Source: Oryzisolibacter sp. LB2S (lineage in GTDB: Bacteria > Pseudomonadota > Gammaproteobacteria > Burkholderiales > Burkholderiaceae_C). From it: a stretch of 64,000 nucleotides of DNA. Made by a program: the position numbers and the translations under genes. Every line of letters begins with the position of its first letter. Within the stretch, counting starts at the first letter, position 1. A model generated the notes under the pieces. The model ran no database searches. It was not told where the DNA came from and was given only the letters and a program-made list of their open reading frames with translations. The DNA lies in assembly GCF_040732315.1 (NCBI RefSeq), contig NZ_CP160388.1, positions 372,001-436,000 of the forward strand. The letters are read 5' to 3'. Below are positions 32,024-40,150 of this stretch, piece by piece.

Positions 32024-34456
32024 ATGCAACGTGAAATCACCGACCTCGCCCCCAGCCTGTCCACCCAACCCATCAGCCTGGATGTGCTGACGGAAAAATA
32101 CTTCAAGGCTGGCGAGAGCGATGTCGAGGATCTGTACCGCCGCGTGGCCCGGGCGCTGGCATCGGTGGAGCGCGAGGACATCCGCGAGGCCATGCAGGCC
32201 CGCTTCCTGGACAACCTGCGCGCCGGTGCCATCGGCGCCGGCCGCATCATGAGCGCCGCCGGCACGGACATCCAGGCCACTCTGATCAACTGCTTCGTGC
32301 AACCCGTGGGTGACTGCATCCAGGGCGTGGACGACGCCGGCTACCCCGGCATCTACGAGGCCCTGCGCGAGGCCGCCGAGACCATGCGCCGCGGCGGCGG
32401 CGTGGGCTATGACTTCTCGCGCATCCGCCCGCGCGGCGCGCGCGTCAAGGGCACGGCCTCCATGGCCTCGGGCCCGTGCAGCTACATCAACGTCTTCGAC
32501 CAGTCCTGCTCCACCGTGGAGAGCGCGGGCGCGCGCCGCGGTGCGCAGATGGGCGTGCTGCGCATAGACCACCCGGACGTGCTGGACTTCATCACCGCCA
32601 AGCGCACGCCGGGCCGCTGGAACAACTTCAACGTCTCGGTGGGCGTGCCCGACGCCTTCATGCGCGCCGTCGAGCAGGATGGCGAGTGGGAACTGGTGCA
32701 CCCGGCCGAGCCCGGCACCGAACTCGTCAAGGCCGGCGCCTACCGCCGCGCCGACGGCCAGTGGGTGTACCGTAAGGTGCGCGCGCGCGAGCTCTGGGAC
32801 ACCATCATGAAGTCGGCCTACGACTTCGCCGAGCCCGGCATCCTGTTCCTGGACCAGATCAACAACGACAACAACCTCGGCTACACCGAGGTCATCCAGG
32901 CCACCAACCCCTGCGGCGAGCAGCCGCTGCCGCCCTATGGCTGCTGCGACCTCGGGCCCATCATCCTCACGCGCTTCGTGCGCAACCCCTTCGGCCTGCA
33001 CGGCGAGCCGGCGTTCGACTTCGACGCCTTCGAGAAGGCCGTCGCCACCCAGGTGCGCGCGCTCGACAACGTGCTCGATGTGACCTTCTGGCCGCTGCCC
33101 CAGCAGCAGGCCGAATCGGCCGCCAAGCGCCGCATCGGCGTGGGCTTCACGGGCATGGGCAACACCCTGGCCATGCTGTGCAAGCGCTACGACCGTCAGG
33201 ACGGGCGCGACATGGCGGTGCAGATCGCCGAGCGCATGCGCAACGCCGCCTACCGCGCCTCTGTCGAGCTGGCCAAGGAAAAGGGCGCCTTCCCCAAGTT
33301 CAAGGCCGAGGGCTATCTGGCCAAGGGCACGTTTGCCAGCCGCCTGCCCGAGGACATCCAGAAGCAGATCAGGAAGCACGGCATACGCAACAGCCATCTG
33401 CTGTCCATCGCCCCCACGGGCACGGTGAGCCTGGCCTTTGCCGACAACGCCTCCAACGGCATCGAGCCGCCGTTCTCCTGGACCTACACGCGCAGGAAGC
33501 GCGAGGCCGACGGCAGCAAGAGCGAGTACGTGGTCGAGGACTACTCCTGGCGCCTGTACAAGACCCTGGGCGGCGACGTGAACAAGCTGCCCGAATACTT
33601 CGTGAGCGCCATGGACATGGCCGCCGCCGACCATGTGGCCATGATGGAGGCCGTGCAGCCCTATGTGGACACGGCCATCTCCAAGACCGTGAACGTGCCC
33701 GAGGACTATCCCTACGACGACTTCAAGGGCCTGTACATGCAGGCCTGGCACTCGCGCCTCAAGGGCCTGGCCACCTACCGCCCCAACAGCATCCTGGGCG
33801 CCGTGCTCGAGGTGCCCGCCGCCACCGAGGCCAAGCCCCAGGCCGAACCGGCGCCTGCACCGGCGCCCGTGGACCTGCAGCGCGTGGTGATCGAGAGCCG
33901 GCCCAAGGGCGGCCTGGACGCCGTGGCCGAGAAGATCGAATACTGGACCCAGGAAGGCCTCAAGCGCCTGTACCTCATCGTCTCCTTCCTGCCCGTGTCC
34001 GACGGCCGTGGCAAGACGGTGGAGCGCGCCGTCGAGTTCTTCATGCCCGTGGGCCAGAGCAGCGAGTCGCAGCAGTGGATCACCTCCAGCATGCGCCTGC
34101 TGTCGCTGGCCGCGCGCGGCGGCTTCCTCGAGCGCGCGCTGTCGGACATGCGCAAGGTGGCCTGGGACCGTGGCCCGGTGCGCCTGGGCTCGTTCACCCG
34201 CGCCGACGGCGCGCAGGTGCCGCTGTGGCATGACTCCGAGGTCGCGGCCATCGCCTACGCCATCCAGACCATTCTGGCGCGCCGCACCCAGGAGCCGCAG
34301 CAGCAGGTGCTGCCGCTCGACGAGCCCGAGGTGCAGGTGGGCATGCCGCCCACCATGGCCGGCAAGAAGTGCAACGAATGCGGCGCCCATGCCGTGATCC
34401 GCAAGGACGGCTGCGACTACTGCACGCAGTGCGGCGCCATCGGCAGCTGCGGCTGA
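32024..34456 (+). CDS. nrdJ: adenosylcobalamin-dependent (class II) ribonucleotide reductase
   Basis: 810 residues from ATG 32024 (CGGAG site 8 nt before). It reduces ribonucleotides to deoxyribonucleotides with an adenosylcobalamin radical, independent of oxygen. The N-terminal half contains YFKAGESDVEDLYRRVARAL, the substrate region TLINCFVQPVGD and MRRGGGVGYDFSRIRPRGA. The active-site loop is QATNPCGEQPLPPYGCCDLG near residues 293-312, and the phosphate-binding SIAPTGTVSLAF is near 463. The C-terminal zinc-ribbon-like tail has Cys residues in CNECGAH and CDYCTQCGAIGSCG. An Ala/Pro-rich linker lies near 603-620. Oxygen-independent dNTP synthesis suits a facultative denitrifier, and the gene adjoins the nar island. 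Confidence 0.96.
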   Translation: MQREITDLAPSLSTQPISLDVLTEKYFKAGESDVEDLYRRVARALASVEREDIREAMQARFLDNLRAGAIGAGRIMSAAGTDIQATLINCFVQPVGDCIQGVDDAGYPGIYEALREAAETMRRGGGVGYDFSRIRPRGARVKGTASMASGPCSYINVFDQSCSTVESAGARRGAQMGVLRIDHPDVLDFITAKRTPGRWNNFNVSVGVPDAFMRAVEQDGEWELVHPAEPGTELVKAGAYRRADGQWVYRKVRARELWDTIMKSAYDFAEPGILFLDQINNDNNLGYTEVIQATNPCGEQPLPPYGCCDLGPIILTRFVRNPFGLHGEPAFDFDAFEKAVATQVRALDNVLDVTFWPLPQQQAESAAKRRIGVGFTGMGNTLAMLCKRYDRQDGRDMAVQIAERMRNAAYRASVELAKEKGAFPKFKAEGYLAKGTFASRLPEDIQKQIRKHGIRNSHLLSIAPTGTVSLAFADNASNGIEPPFSWTYTRRKREADGSKSEYVVEDYSWRLYKTLGGDVNKLPEYFVSAMDMAAADHVAMMEAVQPYVDTAISKTVNVPEDYPYDDFKGLYMQAWHSRLKGLATYRPNSILGAVLEVPAATEAKPQAEPAPAPAPVDLQRVVIESRPKGGLDAVAEKIEYWTQEGLKRLYLIVSFLPVSDGRGKTVERAVEFFMPVGQSSESQQWITSSMRLLSLAARGGFLERALSDMRKVAWDRGPVRLGSFTRADGAQVPLWHDSEVAAIAYAIQTILARRTQEPQQQVLPLDEPEVQVGMPPTMAGKKCNECGAHAVIRKDGCDYCTQCGAIGSCG

Positions 34457-34478
34457 TTCGCGCTGACCTGCTGACCCA

Positions 34479-34506
34479 AACGCCTGCTGCGGCAGGCGTT
34501 TTTGTT
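34479..34506 (+). terminator. terminator of nrdJ
   Basis: The 9-bp stem AACGCCTGC / GCAGGCGTT with a TGCG loop is followed by TTTGTT, 22 bp after the stop codon. Confidence 0.88.
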
Positions 34507-34549
34507 GCTGGCGGGCGCGCGGCGCCGTCGTCTGCGTACACTGACAGCC

Positions 34550-36451
34550 ATGCGCAAGAAGCTCACGCTGTCGACCAAGCTGCTGACCATGGGCACGGCA
34601 TTTCTGCTCGTGGCCCTGGCATCCATAGGCTTCACGCTATGGGTGACATGGCAGCTCGAAGGCGGCGCCGCGGCCGTCAACGAGGCCGGGCGTCTGCGCA
34701 TGAACATGCTGCGCATGATCCTGGCGCAGCAGAACGAGTCGCGCAGCGACTTCGTGCGTCTGGAGCAGCGCTTCGAGGACGGGCTTGAGCTGCTGCGCAC
34801 GGGCGACCCGGCGCGCCCGCTGTTCGTGCCCTGGAGCGAGGAGACGCGCACGCGCTACGAGCGCCTGCGCAGCGAATGGCAGTCGATCCGCGCGCAGTGG
34901 AACGGGCCTCAGCCGCCCAGCGCCGCAGATGCCGTGGCGCGCGGTGATGCCTATGTCAGCGAGATCGACGACTTCGTCGGCGCCATCGAGGTGCAGATCA
35001 TGCGCTGGACCGCGGGGCTGCACCTGTTCCAGCTGTTCCTCGTGGGCCTGACGATCGCGGCCGCCGTGGCCTTCATGGTGCTGAGCTACTGGCTGGTGCT
35101 CAACCCCGTGAACCAGCTGCGCCAGGCACTCGCGGCCATGCGCCGCGGCGAGCTCGGCACGCGCCTGGCGGTCGAGACGGATGACGAGTTCGGCCAGCTC
35201 GCCGCGGGCTTCAACCTCATGGCCCATGCGCTGCAGACCTCGCACGAGGATCTCGAGCGCAAGGTGCGCGAGAAGACGGCCAGCATCGCGGAGCAGAATC
35301 AGCGCCTGGCGGCGCTCTATACGGTGAGCGCCCTGGCGGGTGAGGCCGGCAGCCTGGAGACCCTGGCCCAGGGCTTTGCGCGCGAGATGCGGCAGGCCGC
35401 CGGGGCCGATGCGGCCGCCGTGCGCTGGTCCGACGAGGCCAACGAGCGCTATCTGCTGCTCGCCCATGACGGCCTGCCGCGCGCCATGGTCGAGGCCGAG
35501 CAATGCCTGCACGCCGGCGAATGCGACTGCGCCCCGCCCGGAGTGCAGGCGCAGATGCGCGTGATTCCGATCCAGTCCACGCCCTCGAACCGGCTGCCGC
35601 ATTGCGGCCAGGAGGGCTACCAGACCGTGATCAGCGTGCCCGTGCGCCAGCACCAGCGCGTGCTCGGCGAGGTGACGCTGCTGTACCGCGGCATGCGCAC
35701 CCCGTCCGACGAGATGCGCGAGCTGCTCTCCACCATGGCACAGCATCTGGCCTCCGCGCTCGAGGGCCTGCGCGCGAGCGCCCTCGAGCGCGAGGCCGCG
35801 GTGGCGCAGGAGCGCGCGCTGATCGCGCGCGAGCTGCACGACTCCATCGCCCAGTCGCTCGCGTTTCTGAAGATCCAGACCCAGCTGCTGCGCGACGCCA
35901 TCGCCAAGTCCAACGTGGCCGCGCGCGACCAGAGCCTGGCCGAACTCGACACCGGCGTGCGCGAGTGCTACGCGGACGTGCGCGAGCTGCTGGTGCACTT
36001 TCGCACGCGCACGCAGGACGAGGACATCGAGGAGGCGCTGCGCGTGACGCTGTCGAAGTTCGAGCACCAGAGCGGGCTGTCGACGCAGCTGTCGATGCAG
36101 GGCCAGGGACTGCCGCTCGCGCCCGACGTGCAGATCCAGGTGCTGCACATCGTGCAGGAGGCGCTGTCCAACGTGCGCAAGCATGCAGGGGCGCGCAAGG
36201 TCTGGCTCGATGTGCAGCGCCATCCGCAATGGCGCTTCGAGGTGCGCGACGATGGCCAGGGGTTCGATCCGCGGGCCGTGCCGCCCGACTCGCTGCATGT
36301 GGGACTGGGCATCATGCGCGAGCGCGCAGAGCGCATAGGCGCCGAGCTCACGCTCGAGGCCACGCCCGGCCAGGGCACCTGCGTGACCCTGCAGCTGCCG
36401 CCCACGGCACGCGAGACGACGGGCGGCGGCGCTACCATGGCGGCCCTATGA
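34550..36451 (+). CDS. narX: nitrate/nitrite sensor histidine kinase NarX
   Basis: 633 residues from ATG 34550. Membrane helices near 12-34 and 160-182 flank a periplasmic four-helix sensor that carries the P-box-like NEAGRLRMNMLRM (near 44-56), where NarX proteins bind nitrate. HAMP follows (NPVNQLRQALAAMRRGELG), then a GAF-like region with a Cys cluster (CLHAGECDCAPP, LPHCGQEG), as in other NarX. The kinase is HisKA_3 type: ARELHDSIAQSLAFLKIQ holds the phosphoacceptor His near residue 430, followed by VQEALSNVRKHAGA and the ATP boxes DDGQGFD and GLGIMRERAE. It overlaps narL by 4 bp and precedes narK-narGHJI, its expected targets. Confidence 0.95.
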   Translation: MRKKLTLSTKLLTMGTAFLLVALASIGFTLWVTWQLEGGAAAVNEAGRLRMNMLRMILAQQNESRSDFVRLEQRFEDGLELLRTGDPARPLFVPWSEETRTRYERLRSEWQSIRAQWNGPQPPSAADAVARGDAYVSEIDDFVGAIEVQIMRWTAGLHLFQLFLVGLTIAAAVAFMVLSYWLVLNPVNQLRQALAAMRRGELGTRLAVETDDEFGQLAAGFNLMAHALQTSHEDLERKVREKTASIAEQNQRLAALYTVSALAGEAGSLETLAQGFAREMRQAAGADAAAVRWSDEANERYLLLAHDGLPRAMVEAEQCLHAGECDCAPPGVQAQMRVIPIQSTPSNRLPHCGQEGYQTVISVPVRQHQRVLGEVTLLYRGMRTPSDEMRELLSTMAQHLASALEGLRASALEREAAVAQERALIARELHDSIAQSLAFLKIQTQLLRDAIAKSNVAARDQSLAELDTGVRECYADVRELLVHFRTRTQDEDIEEALRVTLSKFEHQSGLSTQLSMQGQGLPLAPDVQIQVLHIVQEALSNVRKHAGARKVWLDVQRHPQWRFEVRDDGQGFDPRAVPPDSLHVGLGIMRERAERIGAELTLEATPGQGTCVTLQLPPTARETTGGGATMAAL

Positions 36452-37125
36452 GCGCGCCCATCACCCTGTTCCTGATCGATGACCACACCTTGCTGCGCCG
36501 CGGCCTGGTGGCGCTGCTGAGTCAGCAGGCCGACCTGCGCGTGGTGGGCGAGGCGGGCGACGCCGGCGAGGCCCTGCGCATGCTGCCGGCCCTGTGCCCG
36601 GACGTGATCCTGCTCGACAACCACCTGCCCGGCGTGCGCGGCGTCGATGCCATCGCCGGCCTGCGCGAGGCCTCGCCCGACAGTCGCGTGGTCATGCTCA
36701 CCGTGAGCGAGGACGGCGCGGATCTGGCCACCGCGCTGCGCCATGGAGCGCAGGGCTATCTGCTCAAGACCATCGACGGCGACCTGCTGGCCGAGGCCGT
36801 GCGCCGCGCCGCGCGCGGCGAGCCCGTGGTCAGCCCCGAGATGATGGGCAAGCTGGTCGCGGCCTTCCAGTCCCAGGGCGCGCCCGAGCCTGAGCCCGAG
36901 CCGGAACCCGAGGCGGCGCAACCCGGGCCGCAGCTGTCGCCGCGCGAGGAGGAGGTGCTGCGCGAGATCGCCCAGGGCGCGAGCAACAAGGAGATCGCGC
37001 GCCGCCTGGACATCGCCGAGACCACGGTGAAGATCCATGTGCAGCACATCCTGCGCAAGCTCGGCCTGAGCTCGCGCGTGCAGGCCGCGGTCTACGCGTC
37101 GGACCGGCTGCGCACCGAGCAGTAG
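36448..37125 (+). CDS. narL: nitrate/nitrite response regulator NarL
   Basis: 225 residues. The receiver domain (1-120) has LIDDHTLLRRGL, phosphoacceptor Asp near 56 in VILLDNHLPGVRG, and the Lys in GYLLKTIDGD. The C-terminal LuxR-type helix-turn-helix (about 163-220) reads LSPREEEVLREIAQGASNKEIARRLDIAETTVKIHVQHILRKLGL, typical NarL. The linker has an unusual Glu-Pro repeat (EPEPEPEPE near 146-156). Phosphorylated NarL should activate narK and narG. The start ATG overlaps the narX stop, so kinase and regulator are made together. Confidence 0.95.
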   Translation: MSAPITLFLIDDHTLLRRGLVALLSQQADLRVVGEAGDAGEALRMLPALCPDVILLDNHLPGVRGVDAIAGLREASPDSRVVMLTVSEDGADLATALRHGAQGYLLKTIDGDLLAEAVRRAARGEPVVSPEMMGKLVAAFQSQGAPEPEPEPEPEAAQPGPQLSPREEEVLREIAQGASNKEIARRLDIAETTVKIHVQHILRKLGLSSRVQAAVYASDRLRTEQ

Positions 37126-37132
37126 TTTTGCG

Positions 37133-37194
37133 ACTATTGTTTTGATAGCTGTTCGCGCTTTTGGGGAAAGCGCTGCAGCCGTTTATGGCTTGAA
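37133..37194 (+). repeat. dispersed hairpin repeat, copy 6 (narL-narK spacer)
   Basis: TTTTGATAGCTGTTCGC, then GCGCTTT-TGGGG-AAAGCGC (perfect 7-bp stem), GCAGCCGTTTATGGCTTGAA. It follows the narL stop by only 8 bp and may insulate narXL from narK. Confidence 0.72.
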
Positions 37195-37206
37195 GGCACT
37201 ACGCTG

Positions 37207-37251
37207 CCATAGTTCTTTGGGAGTAGGCGGCCGCCGCGCCCCATAGTTCTT
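37207..37251 (+). promoter_or_regulatory. direct repeat CCATAGTTCTT x2 upstream of narK1
   Basis: CCATAGTTCTT occurs at 37207-37217 and again at 37241-37251, 34 bp apart, which is close to three helical turns. It lies 90-130 bp upstream of narK1. A regulator-binding role is plausible, but the word does not fit the NarL heptamer or FNR box. Confidence 0.35.
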
Positions 37252-37281
37252 CTGCAGCCGGCCATCTGTCCCTCTGGGGTA
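37219..37281 (-). promoter_or_regulatory. candidate NarL heptamers upstream of narK1
   Basis: GGGAGTA (37219-37225) and TGGGGTA (37275-37281) each match the reverse NarL heptamer A-K-R-R-G-T-A at six of seven positions. They are short and degenerate matches, supported mainly by the narXL-narK context. Confidence 0.3.
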
Positions 37282-37339
37282 TGGGAAAACCCTAGGCGCT
37301 CGGCGAACATCCATGCAAACACTCAGAGAGGACTATTGC

Positions 37340-38626
37340 ATGGCAACCGCGTCGCAACCTGCGGCCAACGACTCCCGCCGCAATCGCCAGGCCTGGTCGG
37401 TGCTCATCGTCAGCACCCTGGCCTTCACCGTCTGTTTCATGGTCTGGATGATGTTCGGCATCATCGGCATCCCGATCAAGAAGATGCTGGACCTCAACGC
37501 CACGCAGTTCGGCCTGCTCACGGCCATGCCCGTGCTCACGGGCTCGCTGGTACGCGTGCCGCTGGGCATCTGGACCGACAAGTACGGCGGCCGCATCGTC
37601 ATGGCCGTGCTCATGGCCTGCACGGTGCCGGCCATCTGGCTCATGGGCTACGCCACCGAGTACTGGCATTTCCTCGTCATCGGCCTGTTCGTGGGCCTTG
37701 CCGGCGGCTCGTTCTCGGTCGGCACGCCCTATGTCGCGCGCTGGTTCCCCAAGAACCGCCAGGGCACGGCCATGGGCGTGTACGGCGCGGGCAACTCGGG
37801 CGCGGCGGTGAACAAGTTCGTGGCGCCCGTCATCCTCGTGGCCTTCGGCTGGCAGGCCGTGCCCCAGGTGTACGCGGCCATCATGCTGGGCACGCTGGTG
37901 CTGTTCTGGCTGTTCAGCCACAGCGACCCCGCGCACCTGGTGCCGAGCAACGTGAAGTTCACCGACCAGCTCAAGGCGCTCAAGGATCCCAAGGTGCTCA
38001 AGTACTGCCAGTACTACAGCATCGTGTTCGGCGGCTATGTGGCGCTGGCGCTGTGGATGGTGCAGTACTACGTGGGTGAGTACGGCCTGGACATCCGCGT
38101 GGCGGCGCTGCTCGCGGCCTGCTTCTCGCTGCCCGGCGGCGTGCTGCGCGCCATCGGCGGCGTGCTCTCCGACAAGTACGGCGCGCACAGCGTCACCTGG
38201 TGGGTGATGTGGGTGAGCTGGATCTGCCTGTTCCTGCTGTCCTATCCGCAGACGGACTTCACCATCCTGACCGTGGACGGCCCCAAGACCTTCCACCTCG
38301 GCCTGAATGTCTACATGTTCACCGCGCTGCTGGCCGTGCTGGGCGTGGCCTGGGCCTTCGGCAAGGCCAGCGTGTTCAAGTACATCAGCGACGACTACTC
38401 CGGAAACATCGGCACCATCAGCGGCATCGTGGGTCTTGCCGGCGGCCTGGGTGGCTTCATCCTGCCCATCATGTTCGGTGCGCTCATGGACTGGACGGGC
38501 ATACGCTCGAGCGCCTTCATGCTCATGTATGGCGTGGTCTGGGTGTCCCTCATCTGGATGTACTGGACCGAGGTGCGCCGCACCGACCTGCTGACCGGTG
38601 CCAATGCCGCACCCGCCCAGCGCTGA
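37340..38626 (+). CDS. narK1: NarK1-type nitrate transporter (MFS)
   Basis: 428 residues from ATG 37340, which has AGAGAGGA 7 nt upstream; an ATG at 37313 in frame lacks such a site. About 12 membrane helices of the major facilitator superfamily. Nitrate-porter signatures are visible: GLLTAMPVLTGSLVRVPLGIWTDKYGGR near the N-terminal half, GLFVGLAGGSFSVGTPYVARWFPKNRQGTAMGVYGAGNSGAA, and GIVGLAGGLGGFILPIMFG in the C-terminal half. NarK1 proteins are thought to be proton/nitrate symporters. It is first in the narK1-narK2-narGHJI transcription unit, 33 bp before narK2. Confidence 0.93.
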   Translation: MATASQPAANDSRRNRQAWSVLIVSTLAFTVCFMVWMMFGIIGIPIKKMLDLNATQFGLLTAMPVLTGSLVRVPLGIWTDKYGGRIVMAVLMACTVPAIWLMGYATEYWHFLVIGLFVGLAGGSFSVGTPYVARWFPKNRQGTAMGVYGAGNSGAAVNKFVAPVILVAFGWQAVPQVYAAIMLGTLVLFWLFSHSDPAHLVPSNVKFTDQLKALKDPKVLKYCQYYSIVFGGYVALALWMVQYYVGEYGLDIRVAALLAACFSLPGGVLRAIGGVLSDKYGAHSVTWWVMWVSWICLFLLSYPQTDFTILTVDGPKTFHLGLNVYMFTALLAVLGVAWAFGKASVFKYISDDYSGNIGTISGIVGLAGGLGGFILPIMFGALMDWTGIRSSAFMLMYGVVWVSLIWMYWTEVRRTDLLTGANAAPAQR

Positions 38627-38659
38627 TTCCCGCCACTTCATCACGATCGGAATCCCATC

Positions 38660-40105
38660 ATGGCGAGCAATGCTGTAACCCAGAACAGTGGCCGCACGGG
38701 CCGCATGCTGCACATCTGGACGCCCGAGGACAAGGCCTTCTGGGAGCGCGAGGGCGAGGCCATCGCCAAGCTCAACCTGTGGATCTCGGTGCCCGCGCTG
38801 TTCCTGGCCTTTGCCATCTGGCAGGTCTGGAGCGTGGTCGCCGTGAACCTGCCGGCGCTGGGCTTCAAGTACTCGACCAACCAGCTGTTCTGGCTGGCCG
38901 CGGCGCCCGCGCTCTCGGGCGCGACGCTGCGCATCTTCTACTCCTTCATGGTGCCGGTGTTCGGTGGCCGGCGCTGGACGGCGCTGTCCACCGCGTCGCT
39001 GCTGATACCGGCGCTGGGCATAGGCTTTGCGGTGCAGGACAACACCACCAGCTACCCGACCATGCTGATCCTGGCGCTGCTGTGCGGCCTCGGCGGCGGC
39101 AACTTCAGCTCCAGCATGGCCAACATCAGCTTCTTCTTCCCCAAGGAGCGCAAGGGCTCGGCGCTGGGCGTGAACGCGGGCCTGGGCAACCTGGGCGTGT
39201 CCGTGGTGCAGTTCCTGAGCCCGCTGGTCATCACTCTGGGCATCTTCGGCATCTTCGGCGGCGAGGCACAGGTCATGATCCGCAACGGCGAGCCCCAGCA
39301 TGTCTGGGCGCAGAACGCGGCCTTCATCTGGGTGCCGTGGATCGCCATCGTCTCGCTCGCCGCCTGGTTCGGCATGCACGACATCGCCGATGCCAAGGCC
39401 AGCTTCGCGGCCCAGGCGGCGATCTTCCGCGCCAAGCACAACTGGATCATGTGCGTGCTGTACCTGGGCACGTTCGGCTCCTTCATCGGCTTTGCCGCGG
39501 GCTTTCCGCTGCTCATGAAGGCGCTGTTCCCGTCCGTCAACCCGCTGGCCTATGCCTGGATGGGGCCGCTGCTGGGCGCCGTGATCCGCCCGTTTGGCGG
39601 CTGGCTGTCGGACAAGGTGGGCGGCGGTGTGGTCACCTTCTGGAACTTCATCGTCATGGTGCTGGCCGTGTTCGGCGTGCTGTACTTCCTGCCCAAGGGC
39701 CTGAGCCCGTATTCGCTGCCGTTCGGGCCGGCCGAGGGCAGCTTCACGGGCTTCTTCCTGATGTTCCTGGTGCTGTTCTGCACCACGGGCATTGGCAACG
39801 GCTCGACCTTCCGCATGATCCCCGTGATCTTTCTGAACCAGAAACTGAGTGCCCTGCGCGGCAACGACGAGGCCGCCCAGGCCCAGGCCATCAAGGACGG
39901 CAACACCGAGGGCGCGGCCGCCGTGGGCTTTGCCGGCGCGCTTGGCGCATATGGCGGCTTCTTCATTCCCAAGAGCTACGGCAGCTCGATCGCCGCCACG
40001 GGCGGCCCCGAGTTCGCGCTGTGGATGTTCATCGTCTTCTATCTGCTGTGCGTGGCCATCACCTGGTGGTACTACGCGCGCAAGAACGCCGAGATGCCCT
40101 GCTGA
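38660..40105 (+). CDS. narK2: NarK2-type nitrate/nitrite antiporter (MFS)
   Basis: 481 residues with about 12 membrane helices. It starts with a hydrophilic leader (TPEDKAFWEREGEAIAKLNLWISVPALFLAFAIW). The nitrate-signature repeats are LLCGLGGGNFSSSMANISFFFPKERKGSALGVNAGLGNLGVSVVQF and GFAGALGAYGGFFIPKSYG. The length and the GNGSTFRMIPVIF stretch fit the NarK2 group, usually nitrate/nitrite exchangers. Working with NarK1, it brings in nitrate and removes the nitrite made by NarG. narG begins 45 bp downstream with an AAGGAG site. Confidence 0.94.
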   Translation: MASNAVTQNSGRTGRMLHIWTPEDKAFWEREGEAIAKLNLWISVPALFLAFAIWQVWSVVAVNLPALGFKYSTNQLFWLAAAPALSGATLRIFYSFMVPVFGGRRWTALSTASLLIPALGIGFAVQDNTTSYPTMLILALLCGLGGGNFSSSMANISFFFPKERKGSALGVNAGLGNLGVSVVQFLSPLVITLGIFGIFGGEAQVMIRNGEPQHVWAQNAAFIWVPWIAIVSLAAWFGMHDIADAKASFAAQAAIFRAKHNWIMCVLYLGTFGSFIGFAAGFPLLMKALFPSVNPLAYAWMGPLLGAVIRPFGGWLSDKVGGGVVTFWNFIVMVLAVFGVLYFLPKGLSPYSLPFGPAEGSFTGFFLMFLVLFCTTGIGNGSTFRMIPVIFLNQKLSALRGNDEAAQAQAIKDGNTEGAAAVGFAGALGAYGGFFIPKSYGSSIAATGGPEFALWMFIVFYLLCVAITWWYYARKNAEMPC

Positions 40106-40150
40106 GCCGCATTACTACAACGACTGCAACGATTTCCAAGGAGTCCCACG

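Noticed and set aside
37126..37339. FNR/Anr box before narK1
   Set aside because: TTGAT occurs in the repeat copy at 37141, but no ATCAA partner lies at the right spacing.
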